Program-made: the position numbers and the translations under genes | Notes under the pieces: generated by a model | The model's database searches: none | The model's input: only the letters and a program-made list of their open reading frames with translations | What the model was told of the DNA's origin: nothing | In this document: piece by piece, positions 1 through 7,938 of the stretch | Layout of the letters: each line of letters opens with the position of its first letter | Numbering within the stretch: position 1 is the stretch's first letter | Source of the DNA: Mucilaginibacter endophyticus | Lineage (GTDB): Bacteria; Bacteroidota; Bacteroidia; Sphingobacteriales; Sphingobacteriaceae | Length of the DNA: 64,000 nt | Direction: 5' to 3' | NCBI RefSeq assembly: GCF_003351025.1 | Contig: NZ_QPCG01000005.1 | Location: 149,932-213,931 of the forward strand

Positions 1-493
1 TACCTTGAATAACCGGTTTAAACTGTAGGCTTAGCTTTTCGGTGGTGGTACGTTTAAAATACTGTGTTGCCGCATCCTGGTTGCCTAATAAAATGTTGGT
101 AACATCCTGCAAGGTCATTTGCTTAATGGCATCAACAAAAATAGGTTTTGCCTGCTTTGCAGCATCCTCGGCGGCACGGTTAAGTGAAAGGATCACATTA
201 TCGCAAAGGCTGTTTAAGCCAAGACCGCGTAAGGTTTTTTCCGCTTTCTGAGCTTCAGGTGGGAAAAGGATCTTGATGGCAGCGTTACCAAAGAAACCAT
301 TAACTGCCGATAGTTGGTCGGAGCTTTTGCCGGTGCCTATTTCAAGTGCCTGTTTTAGGCCGTTGCCTATCTCCAGCGAAGAAGGAGTACCTTGATTTTG
401 AACAGTAGCATTGGCCACCTGGTTCAAAGTATCGCAGCTTGTTAATGTAATAAAAGCTATTAAAGCGGGAATGATGATCAGTCTTGTTTTCAT
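1..493 (-). CDS. DUF4197 family lipoprotein (3' end outside window)
   Basis: Reading the minus strand from the ATG at 493 gives an open frame that runs off the left edge (164 codons seen). It begins with a short hydrophobic signal ending in LTSC, a lipobox, so it is probably an outer-membrane or periplasmic lipoprotein. The body contains ALEIGTGKSSDQLSAVNGFF, NAAIKILFPPE, RAAEDAAKQAKPIF and YFKRTTT, the conserved pattern of DUF4197, a family of unknown function found in Proteobacteria and Bacteroidota. It lies 37 bases after the Pit transporter and may be the last gene of that run. Confidence 0.85.
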   Translation of the reverse strand, partial: MKTRLIIIPALIAFITLTSCDTLNQVANATVQNQGTPSSLEIGNGLKQALEIGTGKSSDQLSAVNGFFGNAAIKILFPPEAQKAEKTLRGLGLNSLCDNVILSLNRAAEDAAKQAKPIFVDAIKQMTLQDVTNILLGNQDAATQYFKRTTTEKLSLQFKPVIQG

Positions 494-530
494 AGTAAGA
501 GTAAAGCTAATAAAATTGCCGCCGGTTTGC

Positions 531-1541
531 TTATGCAAAGAAATGTAACAATGCGAATACACCGGCTGCTATTAATGCCGAAATAGGTATCGTAATGATC
601 CAGGCCCAAACCAGGTTAATAGTAACGCCCCAGCGTACTGCCGATACACGTTTGGTTAAGCCCACACCGATAATTGAACCTGTGATAGTATGCGTTGTTG
701 AAACCGGGATACCAAAGCGCTCGGTAATAAACAAGGTAATTGCACCCGCAGTTTCGGCACTCACACCCTCAAGCGGGGTAACCTTGGTTATTTTTGAGCC
801 CATGGTTTTAACAATTTTCCAGCCGCCAGACATGGTACCAGCAGCAATGGCGGAGTAGCAAGCCAATGGGATCCACTCAGGCATTGCGGTACCTGGTTGT
901 ATAACTTTTGAAGCAATAAGGCTTACATATAAAATGCCCATTACTTTTTGGGCATCGTTACCACCATGAGCAAAGCTCAATGCCGCAGATGATACCAACT
1001 GCATGCGTTTAAACCAACGCTCGGCTGTAGCCGGTCTTGCGGATTTGCACAGGTGCAATATTAGTATAGTTACAATATAAGCTATAATTAAGCCTATGAA
1101 TGGAGCAAGTACGATGTAAGCAATAATCTTAAGAACATATTGCATTTCAACGGCCTGAAGGGCGTTAGAACCCATATAAAGCGCGTTGGTCATACCTGCA
1201 CCGGCAAAACCGCCGATAAGCGTGTGTGACGAGCTTGACGGAATCCCGAACCACCAGGTAAACAGGTTCCAGGTGATGGCGGCTACAAGGCCGGCCAGGA
1301 TCACGTGAAGGGTAACGTAGTGCTCCAATACAATTTTAGATACGGTATTGGCTACTTTATGGTCTTTGATAAAAAAATAAGCTGCAAAGTTAAATACCGC
1401 GGCCATTAACACTGCCTGAAATGGCGTTAATACTTTGGTTGATACGATGGTAGCTATGGAGTTTGCGGCATCATGGAAGCCATTGGTGTAATCAAACAAC
1501 AGGGCGAGTACAACAATAACTACAAGTAGGGAAGTAACCAT
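531..1541 (-). CDS. pit: Pit-family inorganic phosphate transporter
   Basis: Integral membrane phosphate permease of the PiT (PF01384) family, normally a low-affinity metal-phosphate/proton symporter. The two family signatures are visible: GFHDAANSIAT at residues 21-31 and HGGNDAQKVMG near 192-202. The 336-residue length and about ten hydrophobic segments fit the short Bacteroidota form. It starts 21 bases after the DUF47 protein, the usual Pit accessory gene, so the two are almost certainly co-transcribed. The upstream histidine kinase and phenolic-lipid genes may share the transcript. Confidence 0.93.
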   Translation of the reverse strand: MVTSLLVVIVVLALLFDYTNGFHDAANSIATIVSTKVLTPFQAVLMAAVFNFAAYFFIKDHKVANTVSKIVLEHYVTLHVILAGLVAAITWNLFTWWFGIPSSSSHTLIGGFAGAGMTNALYMGSNALQAVEMQYVLKIIAYIVLAPFIGLIIAYIVTILILHLCKSARPATAERWFKRMQLVSSAALSFAHGGNDAQKVMGILYVSLIASKVIQPGTAMPEWIPLACYSAIAAGTMSGGWKIVKTMGSKITKVTPLEGVSAETAGAITLFITERFGIPVSTTHTITGSIIGVGLTKRVSAVRWGVTINLVWAWIITIPISALIAAGVFALLHFFA

Positions 1542-1562
1542 TTAGCTGGGGATAAGATTTAC

Positions 1563-2213
1563 TTAAGCGTTTTTAACTAAGATTGACTCCATAACGTTAG
1601 CTGCATCTTCGCACATATCTGTTGCAGTTTCAAGTGCAGCCAATATTTCTTTGTATTTGATAAGGCGGATAGCATCTTTTTCATACAGGAACAGATCTGC
1701 CACGGCGCGGTCAAAAACATAATCGGCCTGGTTTTCAACACTGTTTATCCTGATGCATGAATCGGCTATGTTACGCACATTCCTAAGGTCTTTCAGTTCT
1801 TTTACTGCTTTTTCCAGATCGATACTGGCCTGAAGGATAAGGTCAGACAGTTTGCGGATGTGCTCGTTTAAATCATCTATTCTGTAAAGGCTCATGCGGT
1901 TGGCAGCACCTTGTATATAGTCGGCAACATCGTCAATCGCTGTAGCCAGGGCGTGAATATCTTCACGATCAAACGGGGTGATGAAGTTTTTGCCGAGTTC
2001 CAGGTAAATCTGGTGGGTATATTCGTCGCCTTTGTTTTCCAGTTTATCAATTTGTTTGTATAGGTCCTCGCGGGTTTGAGCGTTATTGGAGTTAACTGCC
2101 TCAACCAGTATTGTTGCCATGGCTACAACGTTGGCTGCGGCTTGTTCAAACAGCGGGAAGAATATTTTTTTATCCTTTGGTACAAAATACTGGAATATAC
2201 TGTTAAGCGACAT
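1563..2213 (-). CDS. DUF47 PhoU-like phosphate transport accessory protein
   Basis: A 216-residue, almost entirely helical, acidic protein matching the DUF47 (TIGR00153, PhoU-like) family that accompanies Pit transporters. Visible markers are DREDIHALATAIDDVADYIQG near residues 80-100 and the repeated acidic helices VENQADYVFDRAV and ATDMCEDAANVMES, which in PhoU homologues carry metal-binding E/D residues. It is cytoplasmic and probably modulates the adjacent Pit transporter. It starts 47 bases after the histidine kinase and ends 21 bases before pit. Confidence 0.9.
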   Translation of the reverse strand: MSLNSIFQYFVPKDKKIFFPLFEQAAANVVAMATILVEAVNSNNAQTREDLYKQIDKLENKGDEYTHQIYLELGKNFITPFDREDIHALATAIDDVADYIQGAANRMSLYRIDDLNEHIRKLSDLILQASIDLEKAVKELKDLRNVRNIADSCIRINSVENQADYVFDRAVADLFLYEKDAIRLIKYKEILAALETATDMCEDAANVMESILVKNA

Positions 2214-2260
2214 AATGATTAAAATTGCTGTAAAGGTACGGTTACTATGTTAAATTATTG

Positions 2261-3325
2261 TTAACTTTTTAACGCAGGTAAATTCGGGAATGGGATAGTT
2301 TGCTTTGCCCTTGCCAAAGTAAAACCAAAAGTTGAACCCAATCCTTCGGTGCTGCGCACATTGATGGTTTGCTGGTGTGCTTCAATAATATGCTTCACAA
2401 TAGCAAGCCCCAGTCCCGAGCCACCAATCTGCCTTGAACGGCTGCTATCTGTACGGAAAAAGCGTTCAAATAACCTTGGAAGAAACTTTTCTTCAATACC
2501 TATGCCATCATCTGTAACTTCAACCAAAACCTGGTCATGCAGTACAAACAGGCTTACTGAAGTGTTGCCTTCTTCTTTTCCGTACTTAAATGAGTTATCT
2601 ATCAGGTTTACCAGCACCTGCCTGATTTTTTCCCTGTCGGCATTTACCACTATGGGCTCATCATACTTTTGTTTAAATATAAGTTTGATGTGATACTGCT
2701 TGCCTTTGATCTCCAGTGATTCAAAAACTTCTTTGATCAGGTCATTGATCTTGAATTTGGTATAATTGATTGGCATCTCACCCGATTCAAGTTTTGAAAT
2801 TTCGTCAAGGTCTTTGATCAGATAACTCAGCCGGTCAACGTTTTTTGAAGCTTTTTCCAGAAACTGACGCGCCATTTCCTTGTCGTCAAAATCGTCGTCC
2901 TGAAGTGCTTCTATGTAGCCTTGTATTGCGAAAAGCGGGGTTTTAAACTCGTGTGAGATATTAGATAAAAAGTCGCGGCGAAATTTTTCCTGTTTGCGTA
3001 GTTCGTCAATTTCGGTCTTTTTTTGTTTGGCCCATTCTTTTACTTCCTGCTCCACATCGGCAATAGGGTTAGCGCTTACGTGTTCGCCAAGTGCATCCCT
3101 GAGGTCGCGACCTAATTTCAGGTTATGGATCAGTTTATAAATTAACTTGATACGTGAGTAAATGTACTTTTCGATGAGGTAGTAGAAAACGAAGTAACTT
3201 ACACCAAGGGCTACCGAAAAAGTAACCATTACATCGTACCACTTGTGCTGAAAATAAAAGTTAACGGCAGATAGCGTAATTGCCACGCCAAGCGAGGTTG
3301 TTAAAACCAGTACACGCAAATTCAT
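2261..3325 (-). CDS. Sensor histidine kinase (PhoR-like)
   Basis: Membrane histidine kinase of 354 residues. Two N-terminal transmembrane helices (about 5-22 and 32-50) are separated by only a few residues, so there is essentially no periplasmic sensor domain. A HAMP-like linker follows, then the HisKA phospho-acceptor SHEFKTP (His125), the N-box NLIDNSFKYG, DDGIGIEEKF, and the G2 box GGSGLGLAIVKH. No response regulator is adjacent. It sits 9 bases after the methyltransferase and 47 bases before DUF47-pit. A role in phosphate sensing is inferred from those neighbours and the general resemblance to PhoR-type kinases, not from a specific motif. Confidence 0.88.
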   Translation of the reverse strand: MNLRVLVLTTSLGVAITLSAVNFYFQHKWYDVMVTFSVALGVSYFVFYYLIEKYIYSRIKLIYKLIHNLKLGRDLRDALGEHVSANPIADVEQEVKEWAKQKKTEIDELRKQEKFRRDFLSNISHEFKTPLFAIQGYIEALQDDDFDDKEMARQFLEKASKNVDRLSYLIKDLDEISKLESGEMPINYTKFKINDLIKEVFESLEIKGKQYHIKLIFKQKYDEPIVVNADREKIRQVLVNLIDNSFKYGKEEGNTSVSLFVLHDQVLVEVTDDGIGIEEKFLPRLFERFFRTDSSRSRQIGGSGLGLAIVKHIIEAHQQTINVRSTEGLGSTFGFTLARAKQTIPFPNLPALKS

Positions 3326-3334
3326 AGCGTAAAG

Positions 3335-4033
3335 CTACGATTTATAGATGATTAACTCCCATCTGAATGGCCAACGCCATGTTAATTTAAAGTTATCAAT
3401 TTGTGCTTTTTTCAATAAATCTAACAATTCGTGCTTTTTGAAGCCCCTTTTAACCGAAAGTGGACCATCGTTTTGCGCCATTGCATTCCTGGTAAAAACA
3501 TGGGTTATAAACACTATGGCATGATACAAAAGCCAGTGCCGGTGTAGGTCGGTGATGATAATTCCTTTTTGTGCCGACGCATGCATATTCTGAATAAGTG
3601 TTACCCAGCGTTCATCATCAAAATGGTGAGTGAACAAGCTGCAGATAATAATATCGGCAGGTTTTATCAGGTACAATTCATCAATAACATCGGCCCGTGT
3701 AATGCTTATGTTTTTATATGCGGCGCATTGTTTCTGAGCGTAATTTACAGCAGCCGGTGCCGCGTCAACACCATTTAATTTGAGGTGTATCTGCTCGTTT
3801 TCTGCCCATTTTGCAATAGCAATCAATGTATCGGCACCGCCACAGCCCCAGTCGCTTATTGTAGCGTGATTTTCTACCGGGAATTTCTTTAACGAGGCAA
3901 TAATGCTTTTATGACCGCCAAACAGGGCATTCATTTTCCCCAAGCCTTCAAGCACGGGGTTTATTTCGTGTGATGGCAGATCAAAATCATCCATGATCTC
4001 CAGGGTATCCGTACGGTAACTTAAATCGGGCAT
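3335..4033 (-). CDS. Class I SAM-dependent methyltransferase of the type III PKS operon
   Basis: A 232-residue Rossmann methyltransferase with motif I DWGCGGADT at residues 61-69, the acidic loop NGVDAAP, and motif IV-like ICSLFTHHF. The C-terminal part resembles the small methyltransferases encoded beside bacterial type III polyketide synthases (for example SrsB, which methylates alkylresorcinols, or BpsB). The likely substrate is the phenolic or pyrone product of the PKS two genes upstream. Gaps are 19 bases to the flavoprotein and 9 bases to the histidine kinase. Substrate and position of methylation cannot be read from the sequence. Confidence 0.82.
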   Translation of the reverse strand: MPDLSYRTDTLEIMDDFDLPSHEINPVLEGLGKMNALFGGHKSIIASLKKFPVENHATISDWGCGGADTLIAIAKWAENEQIHLKLNGVDAAPAAVNYAQKQCAAYKNISITRADVIDELYLIKPADIIICSLFTHHFDDERWVTLIQNMHASAQKGIIITDLHRHWLLYHAIVFITHVFTRNAMAQNDGPLSVKRGFKKHELLDLLKKAQIDNFKLTWRWPFRWELIIYKS

Positions 4034-4052
4034 ATGTTATAATACGCCTGAA

Positions 4053-5177
4053 CTATGCAAATGGTTGGCCATGGGTTTTACTTATCAGGTATTGTGCCAC
4101 TGAAGGCAGGCGGCTGAGCGTATTTAAGGTGATGGCAGTCATGTTATCATTGCCGAACAAGCGTTGTAATTGCCGGCCCACCCAAAGCCTTTGGGCAAAT
4201 TGTTTGTTCCAGCTTTGGGTATAGTCCTGTTCAAGGTTAGCGCGCTTATCAGGGTTAAAATTGCCTGGCTTGTAATGCGTAATGATTTTATCTGAAAGGA
4301 TCTTGGCCGAATGGATAGCCATAGTCATGCCGTTGCCGCAAAGTGGGGCTATCATCCCGGCGGTATCACCGCTCATAAGGATGTGGTTGTCAACAGGTGC
4401 TTTTTTCTCGAATGAGATCTCGTTGATCACTTCCGGCTTATCCAGCAAAAACTTAGCGTTGCGAAAAATTTCATCCAGGTAAGGGTTTTTGCGGATCACG
4501 TTTTCTTCCAATGCTTGCAGCGATCCATATTTACGAAGGTCATCGCGATGGGCCATGTAGCACATACAGTACCTGTCGCCATCGGTTTTACTTACGCCGC
4601 AATAGCCGTCTTTGTAATTATTGAGTTGGATAAGATCCTGAGGAAAATCCATCTGCAAATGAAATTTAACGGCCAGGTAAGGACTGCGTTTATAGAAAAA
4701 AGGCCTTTTAAGTTTTTGATCGAGATTGGAGCGTTTGCCGAACGAGCCGATAGCCAATGGTGCAGTCAAAGTTTCGCCGGGAGTTACCAATTCAAATTGT
4801 TCGTCAATAAAACGGATGTCTTCCACACGGGTTCCCACTAAAACCTTAACCCCTTCGTTAATGGCTTTCTGATAAAGGTAATTGTCAAAAGTAAACCTGC
4901 TTAAACCAAAGCCACCCAAATCAAGTTTTTGCGAAAGTTTGGTGCCGGAAGCCGCTGTTACTTCAAGCCGGTTAATGCGGGCAACGTTGAGTTGATTGAG
5001 ATCGATATCTAAGGAAGATAAAAAAGGGATCACCTCATTGGAGATGTACTCGCCACAAACGCGGTGCATGGGATAAGTCTTTTTTTCGATGACTGTAACC
5101 TGAAGCCCCGCACGGTTAAGCAATATGGCGTTGAACAATCCGGCCAGGCCTCCGCCAATTACAATTACATCGCTCAT
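4053..5177 (-). CDS. FAD-dependent oxidoreductase, geranylgeranyl reductase/UbiH-like
   Basis: A 374-residue flavoprotein. The N-terminal dinucleotide fold IVIGGGLAGLFNA (residues 5-17) is followed by an acidic second strand (VIEKK). A second FAD contact, MSGDTAGMIAPLCGNGM, lies at residues 268-284. This layout is shared by geranylgeranyl reductases and aromatic hydroxylases such as UbiH. Beside a type III PKS the best analogy is SrsC of Streptomyces griseus, a flavoprotein that hydroxylates alkylresorcinols on the way to quinones. It could instead reduce a prenyl chain. It starts 6 bases after the PKS gene, so the two are translationally close. Confidence 0.82.
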   Translation of the reverse strand: MSDVIVIGGGLAGLFNAILLNRAGLQVTVIEKKTYPMHRVCGEYISNEVIPFLSSLDIDLNQLNVARINRLEVTAASGTKLSQKLDLGGFGLSRFTFDNYLYQKAINEGVKVLVGTRVEDIRFIDEQFELVTPGETLTAPLAIGSFGKRSNLDQKLKRPFFYKRSPYLAVKFHLQMDFPQDLIQLNNYKDGYCGVSKTDGDRYCMCYMAHRDDLRKYGSLQALEENVIRKNPYLDEIFRNAKFLLDKPEVINEISFEKKAPVDNHILMSGDTAGMIAPLCGNGMTMAIHSAKILSDKIITHYKPGNFNPDKRANLEQDYTQSWNKQFAQRLWVGRQLQRLFGNDNMTAITLNTLSRLPSVAQYLISKTHGQPFA

Positions 5178-5183
5178 AACGGC

Positions 5184-6293
5184 TTAGTGCATTTCAAGTA
5201 TCATCCCCTCAACCGTTAAACCCGGCCCAAAGGCAAAACTCAGGATCTTTTGATCGATCAGGTTACCTGCTTTCAGCATTTTATCCAACACAAATAAAAT
5301 AGTGGCCGATGACATATTGCCGTACTCCTGCAAAACCTGGTAAGCGAAGGCGTTGCTTTCTTCGGGCAGTTCCAGCGCTTCTTCCACTGCTTCTAAAATG
5401 GTGCGCCCGCCGGGATGAACAGCGTAAGCCATAATATCATTCTTATGGGTTTTCGCTTTTTGCAGAAAACGTTCGGTAAGGGGCTTGATGTGTTTTTTGA
5501 TTTGTTTGGATACTTTGGAGGTAAGCTTCATCTCAAAACCGGTATTGCCAACATACCAGCCCATCTCATTACGGGCCTCAATAACAAATTCCGAATAGAA
5601 ATTTTTAAGCGAGAGATAATTGCCGTTGCCTAAGCGGTTAGCCGTATTTTCAACAAATACAGCCGCTGCGCCGTCCGAAAAGAGGGAATTGGCAACCCAA
5701 TTATCCAATGTGTTCACTTTTTGGAAATGCAGGGTGCAAAGTTCTACGCTTACTACAAGCACTTTAGCATTGGCATCGGCACGACAAATATAATCGGCTG
5801 CTTTGAGGCCGTTTATGGCGCCGTAGCAACCCATAAAATTGATGCAGGTACGCTCGGTATCCCGGTTCAATTGAAGCCGGTCTACCAGCTCGATGTCAAT
5901 ACCAGGCGCATGCATCCCCGTACAGCTGATAGTCACGAGGTGTGTAATGTTGCCGGTAATGTCATTATCGAAATTTTGGAGGCAGTTTTTAGCAGCGTTT
6001 ACCGCTATGGCAATGGCCTCCTTTTCATAAAGCTTTAAGCGCTTTTGGGTGTCGGGAAATGGTTCAAGCCCGGGCGACTGCTCAAAAAAAGTGAAATCCG
6101 CCGCATCGCGATAGCCGAAATCAGGGATCACCGAATAGCGGTAGTCAATTCCCGAATGATCGTAAATGCCTTTCAGCCTTGCCGCGTTAGTTGCATCCAA
6201 ACCAAAGGCATTAGCCATAAAATGGTAAATATCCTGCTGGGCAATACGATTGGCGGGATTTGCTATCCCGATAGCACTGATGCAACTCTCCAT
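5184..6293 (-). CDS. Type III polyketide synthase (chalcone/alkylresorcinol synthase family)
   Basis: A 369-residue homodimeric ketosynthase of the chalcone/stilbene synthase superfamily. The catalytic triad is complete: Cys156 in INFMGCYGAI, His293 in YAVHPGGRTIL and Asn326 in EYGNMSSATILF. Such enzymes extend an acyl starter with malonyl-CoA to give alkylresorcinols, alkylpyrones or chromones. With the flanking flavoprotein and methyltransferase it recalls SrsA of the srsABC operon. Starter chain length and cyclisation mode cannot be predicted here. It starts 20 bases after the YceI gene and is the core of a probable secondary-metabolite operon. Confidence 0.93.
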   Translation of the reverse strand: MESCISAIGIANPANRIAQQDIYHFMANAFGLDATNAARLKGIYDHSGIDYRYSVIPDFGYRDAADFTFFEQSPGLEPFPDTQKRLKLYEKEAIAIAVNAAKNCLQNFDNDITGNITHLVTISCTGMHAPGIDIELVDRLQLNRDTERTCINFMGCYGAINGLKAADYICRADANAKVLVVSVELCTLHFQKVNTLDNWVANSLFSDGAAAVFVENTANRLGNGNYLSLKNFYSEFVIEARNEMGWYVGNTGFEMKLTSKVSKQIKKHIKPLTERFLQKAKTHKNDIMAYAVHPGGRTILEAVEEALELPEESNAFAYQVLQEYGNMSSATILFVLDKMLKAGNLIDQKILSFAFGPGLTVEGMILEMH

Positions 6294-6313
6294 TAAAAAT
6301 AGTTAAACCTGTT

Positions 6314-6838
6314 TTATTTGCTGATCTCTGCCTCAACCGAAACATTGGCCTCATTTGAAAGGATCAGGTTTTTGCCGCCTATGCCAAAATCTGTCCGCAA
6401 TATCATGAAGCTTCCTTTCAGCTGAGCAGTATTACCCGTTTCTACGTAAGTAAAAGGTATTTCAATCAACTTTGTTTTATCTCTAATAGTTACGTTAAAA
6501 TTGCCGGTATAGTTGCTCCCGCTTTTACGTTTAAATGAAACCGACTTCATCGTGATCTTAGGATATTTGGCCACGTCAAAATAATCTTCGCTTTTAAGGT
6601 GGTTATCGCGGCTTTCATTATCGCTGTTCACGGTATTTGAAGCTACGGATGCTTCGATAGAACTACCTGCCAGGTCATTAGGTTTAAACTTGATATCGGC
6701 CTGCAAGCCACCGAAGGTGCCGCCCACATTAAAGCCCAAATTTTTTATCTTAAAGCTGATGTCTGATTTAGTTACCGTTTGCGCGAAGCTTGCAGTCGCC
6801 GCGAATATTAAAAGTACTGCTATATAAATTTTCTTCAT
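6314..6838 (-). CDS. YceI-family lipid-binding periplasmic protein
   Basis: A 174-residue secreted protein with a clear signal peptide (MKKIYIAVLLIFAATASFAQ). The mature part has the YceI lipocalin-like beta-barrel pattern, including SRDNHLKSEDYFDVAKYPKI, TGNFNVTIRDKTK and a C-terminal NEANVSVEAEI strand. YceI proteins bind polyisoprenoids or other amphipathic lipids (TT1927b binds octaprenyl pyrophosphate). As first gene of the PKS operon it is a good candidate carrier for the lipid product. Its 5' region carries a -7-like TATGTTTG word and faces the UbiA gene. Confidence 0.9.
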   Translation of the reverse strand: MKKIYIAVLLIFAATASFAQTVTKSDISFKIKNLGFNVGGTFGGLQADIKFKPNDLAGSSIEASVASNTVNSDNESRDNHLKSEDYFDVAKYPKITMKSVSFKRKSGSNYTGNFNVTIRDKTKLIEIPFTYVETGNTAQLKGSFMILRTDFGIGGKNLILSNEANVSVEAEISK

Positions 6839-6860
6839 GATGTTACATTAACGCTATTCC

Positions 6861-6868
6861 CAAACATA
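6861..6868 (-). promoter_or_regulatory. Candidate Bacteroidota -7 box of the YceI-PKS operon
   Basis: On the minus strand TATGTTTG matches the TAnnTTTG consensus, 23 bases before the YceI start codon. A TTG triplet lies upstream, but only 15 bases away where 19-21 is usual, so the match is partial. Confidence 0.4.
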
Positions 6869-6926
6869 ATAATTTATGCGGGACAATTTTTTATTTAAAA
6901 GGTTGTAAGTTTATAACGGTACCGGG

Positions 6927-6941
6927 GCAACTGAAAGTTGC
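6927..6941. repeat. Perfect 6-3-6 inverted repeat in the divergent control region
   Basis: GCAACT-GAA-AGTTGC lies 31 bases before the UbiA start codon, inside the 133-base region shared with the divergent PKS operon. It could be an operator half-site pair or a small leader hairpin of the prenyltransferase mRNA. Confidence 0.5.
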
Positions 6942-6971
6942 TTTTGAAAGTATTATCAGCAAACGGCAACA

Positions 6972-7856
6972 ATGAAATTTAAGCAATTTATTCCTACCCG
7001 GTCGGCATGGGCGCATTTGAGGTTTGTATTTTCTGTTTTTTTGCTGCCGGTGTACCTGTTTGCCTTTAGTCAGGCCGATACGGTGAAAACATCAACAGCC
7101 GTGCTTGTGTTTTTTATCTGGCATTTTTTAGCTTTCCCGGCCAGCAATGGTTATAACAGTTATTTTGATAAGGATGAAGATAGTATTGCCCTGTTAGCCA
7201 AACCGCCCGAAGTAGATATCAGTCTTTATTATTTTTCTATTTTGCTGGAGGCTGTAGCATTTCTGCTGGGCTTTATCATTAGCTGGGAATTTGCCTTCGC
7301 GGTACTTATTTATGGTATTATGTCAAAACTGTACAGCCATCCGGCTACCCGTTTAAAAAAGTATCCCATCATTAGCTTTTTAACGGTGTTTATTTTCCAG
7401 GGATGTTTTATCTATTATACCACTTACACGGCCCTTACCGGCACAAGCCTGTTTAGCCATTGGGATTTAGGGTTGATTATTCCCGGAGCCATCAGTTCCT
7501 GTCTCATCGGGGCATCCTATCCTTTAACCCAGGTTTATCAGCACGAGGAAGACAGCAGGCGGGGGGATAAAACACTCAGCATTGTTTTGGGGTACAAAGG
7601 CTCCTTTATTTTTTCGGGAGTATTGTTTGCGATGGGAATAGGCTTGTCTTACTACTATTGGCACCTGGCCGGGATGATGCTTAACTTTTATTTCTTTTTA
7701 GTATGTGCGGCTCCGATATTTATTTTCTTCAACTACTGGTTTTATAAGGTAGGTAAGTCAACAGTTAATGCCAATTTTAAAAATGCCATGCGCATGAATT
7801 TTATAAGCTCGGGTTGTATGCTGATTTACTTTGGGGTACTGGCGGTGTTTAGTTGA
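6972..7856 (+). CDS. UbiA-family membrane prenyltransferase
   Basis: A 294-residue polytopic membrane protein with both Asp-rich motifs of the UbiA superfamily: NSYFDKDED (N62xxxD66xxxD70) and HEEDSRRGDKT (residues 191-201), which bind Mg-prenyl diphosphate. About eight hydrophobic helices are visible. These enzymes prenylate aromatic acceptors or make ether lipids and quinones. No other menaquinone or heme gene is nearby, and it is divergent from the type III PKS operon. The inference is that it attaches a prenyl chain to the PKS-derived phenol. It could instead serve an unrelated pathway. Confidence 0.85.
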   Translation: MKFKQFIPTRSAWAHLRFVFSVFLLPVYLFAFSQADTVKTSTAVLVFFIWHFLAFPASNGYNSYFDKDEDSIALLAKPPEVDISLYYFSILLEAVAFLLGFIISWEFAFAVLIYGIMSKLYSHPATRLKKYPIISFLTVFIFQGCFIYYTTYTALTGTSLFSHWDLGLIIPGAISSCLIGASYPLTQVYQHEEDSRRGDKTLSIVLGYKGSFIFSGVLFAMGIGLSYYYWHLAGMMLNFYFFLVCAAPIFIFFNYWFYKVGKSTVNANFKNAMRMNFISSGCMLIYFGVLAVFS

Positions 7857-7872
7857 GGAAACCCTGTAGATC

Positions 7873-7921
7873 AAAAAAAGCGTCATTGCTGTAAGGGTAC
7901 GAGGCAATGACGCTTTTTTTT
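7873..7921. terminator. Bidirectional terminator between UbiA and DUF885 genes
   Basis: AAAAAAAGCGTCATTGC at 7873-7889 pairs with GCAATGACGCTTTTTTT at 7904-7920 around a 14-base loop. A-run and T-run on either side make it work for both converging genes. Confidence 0.9.
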
Positions 7922-7938
7922 ATTGGTTATATTCCCAA

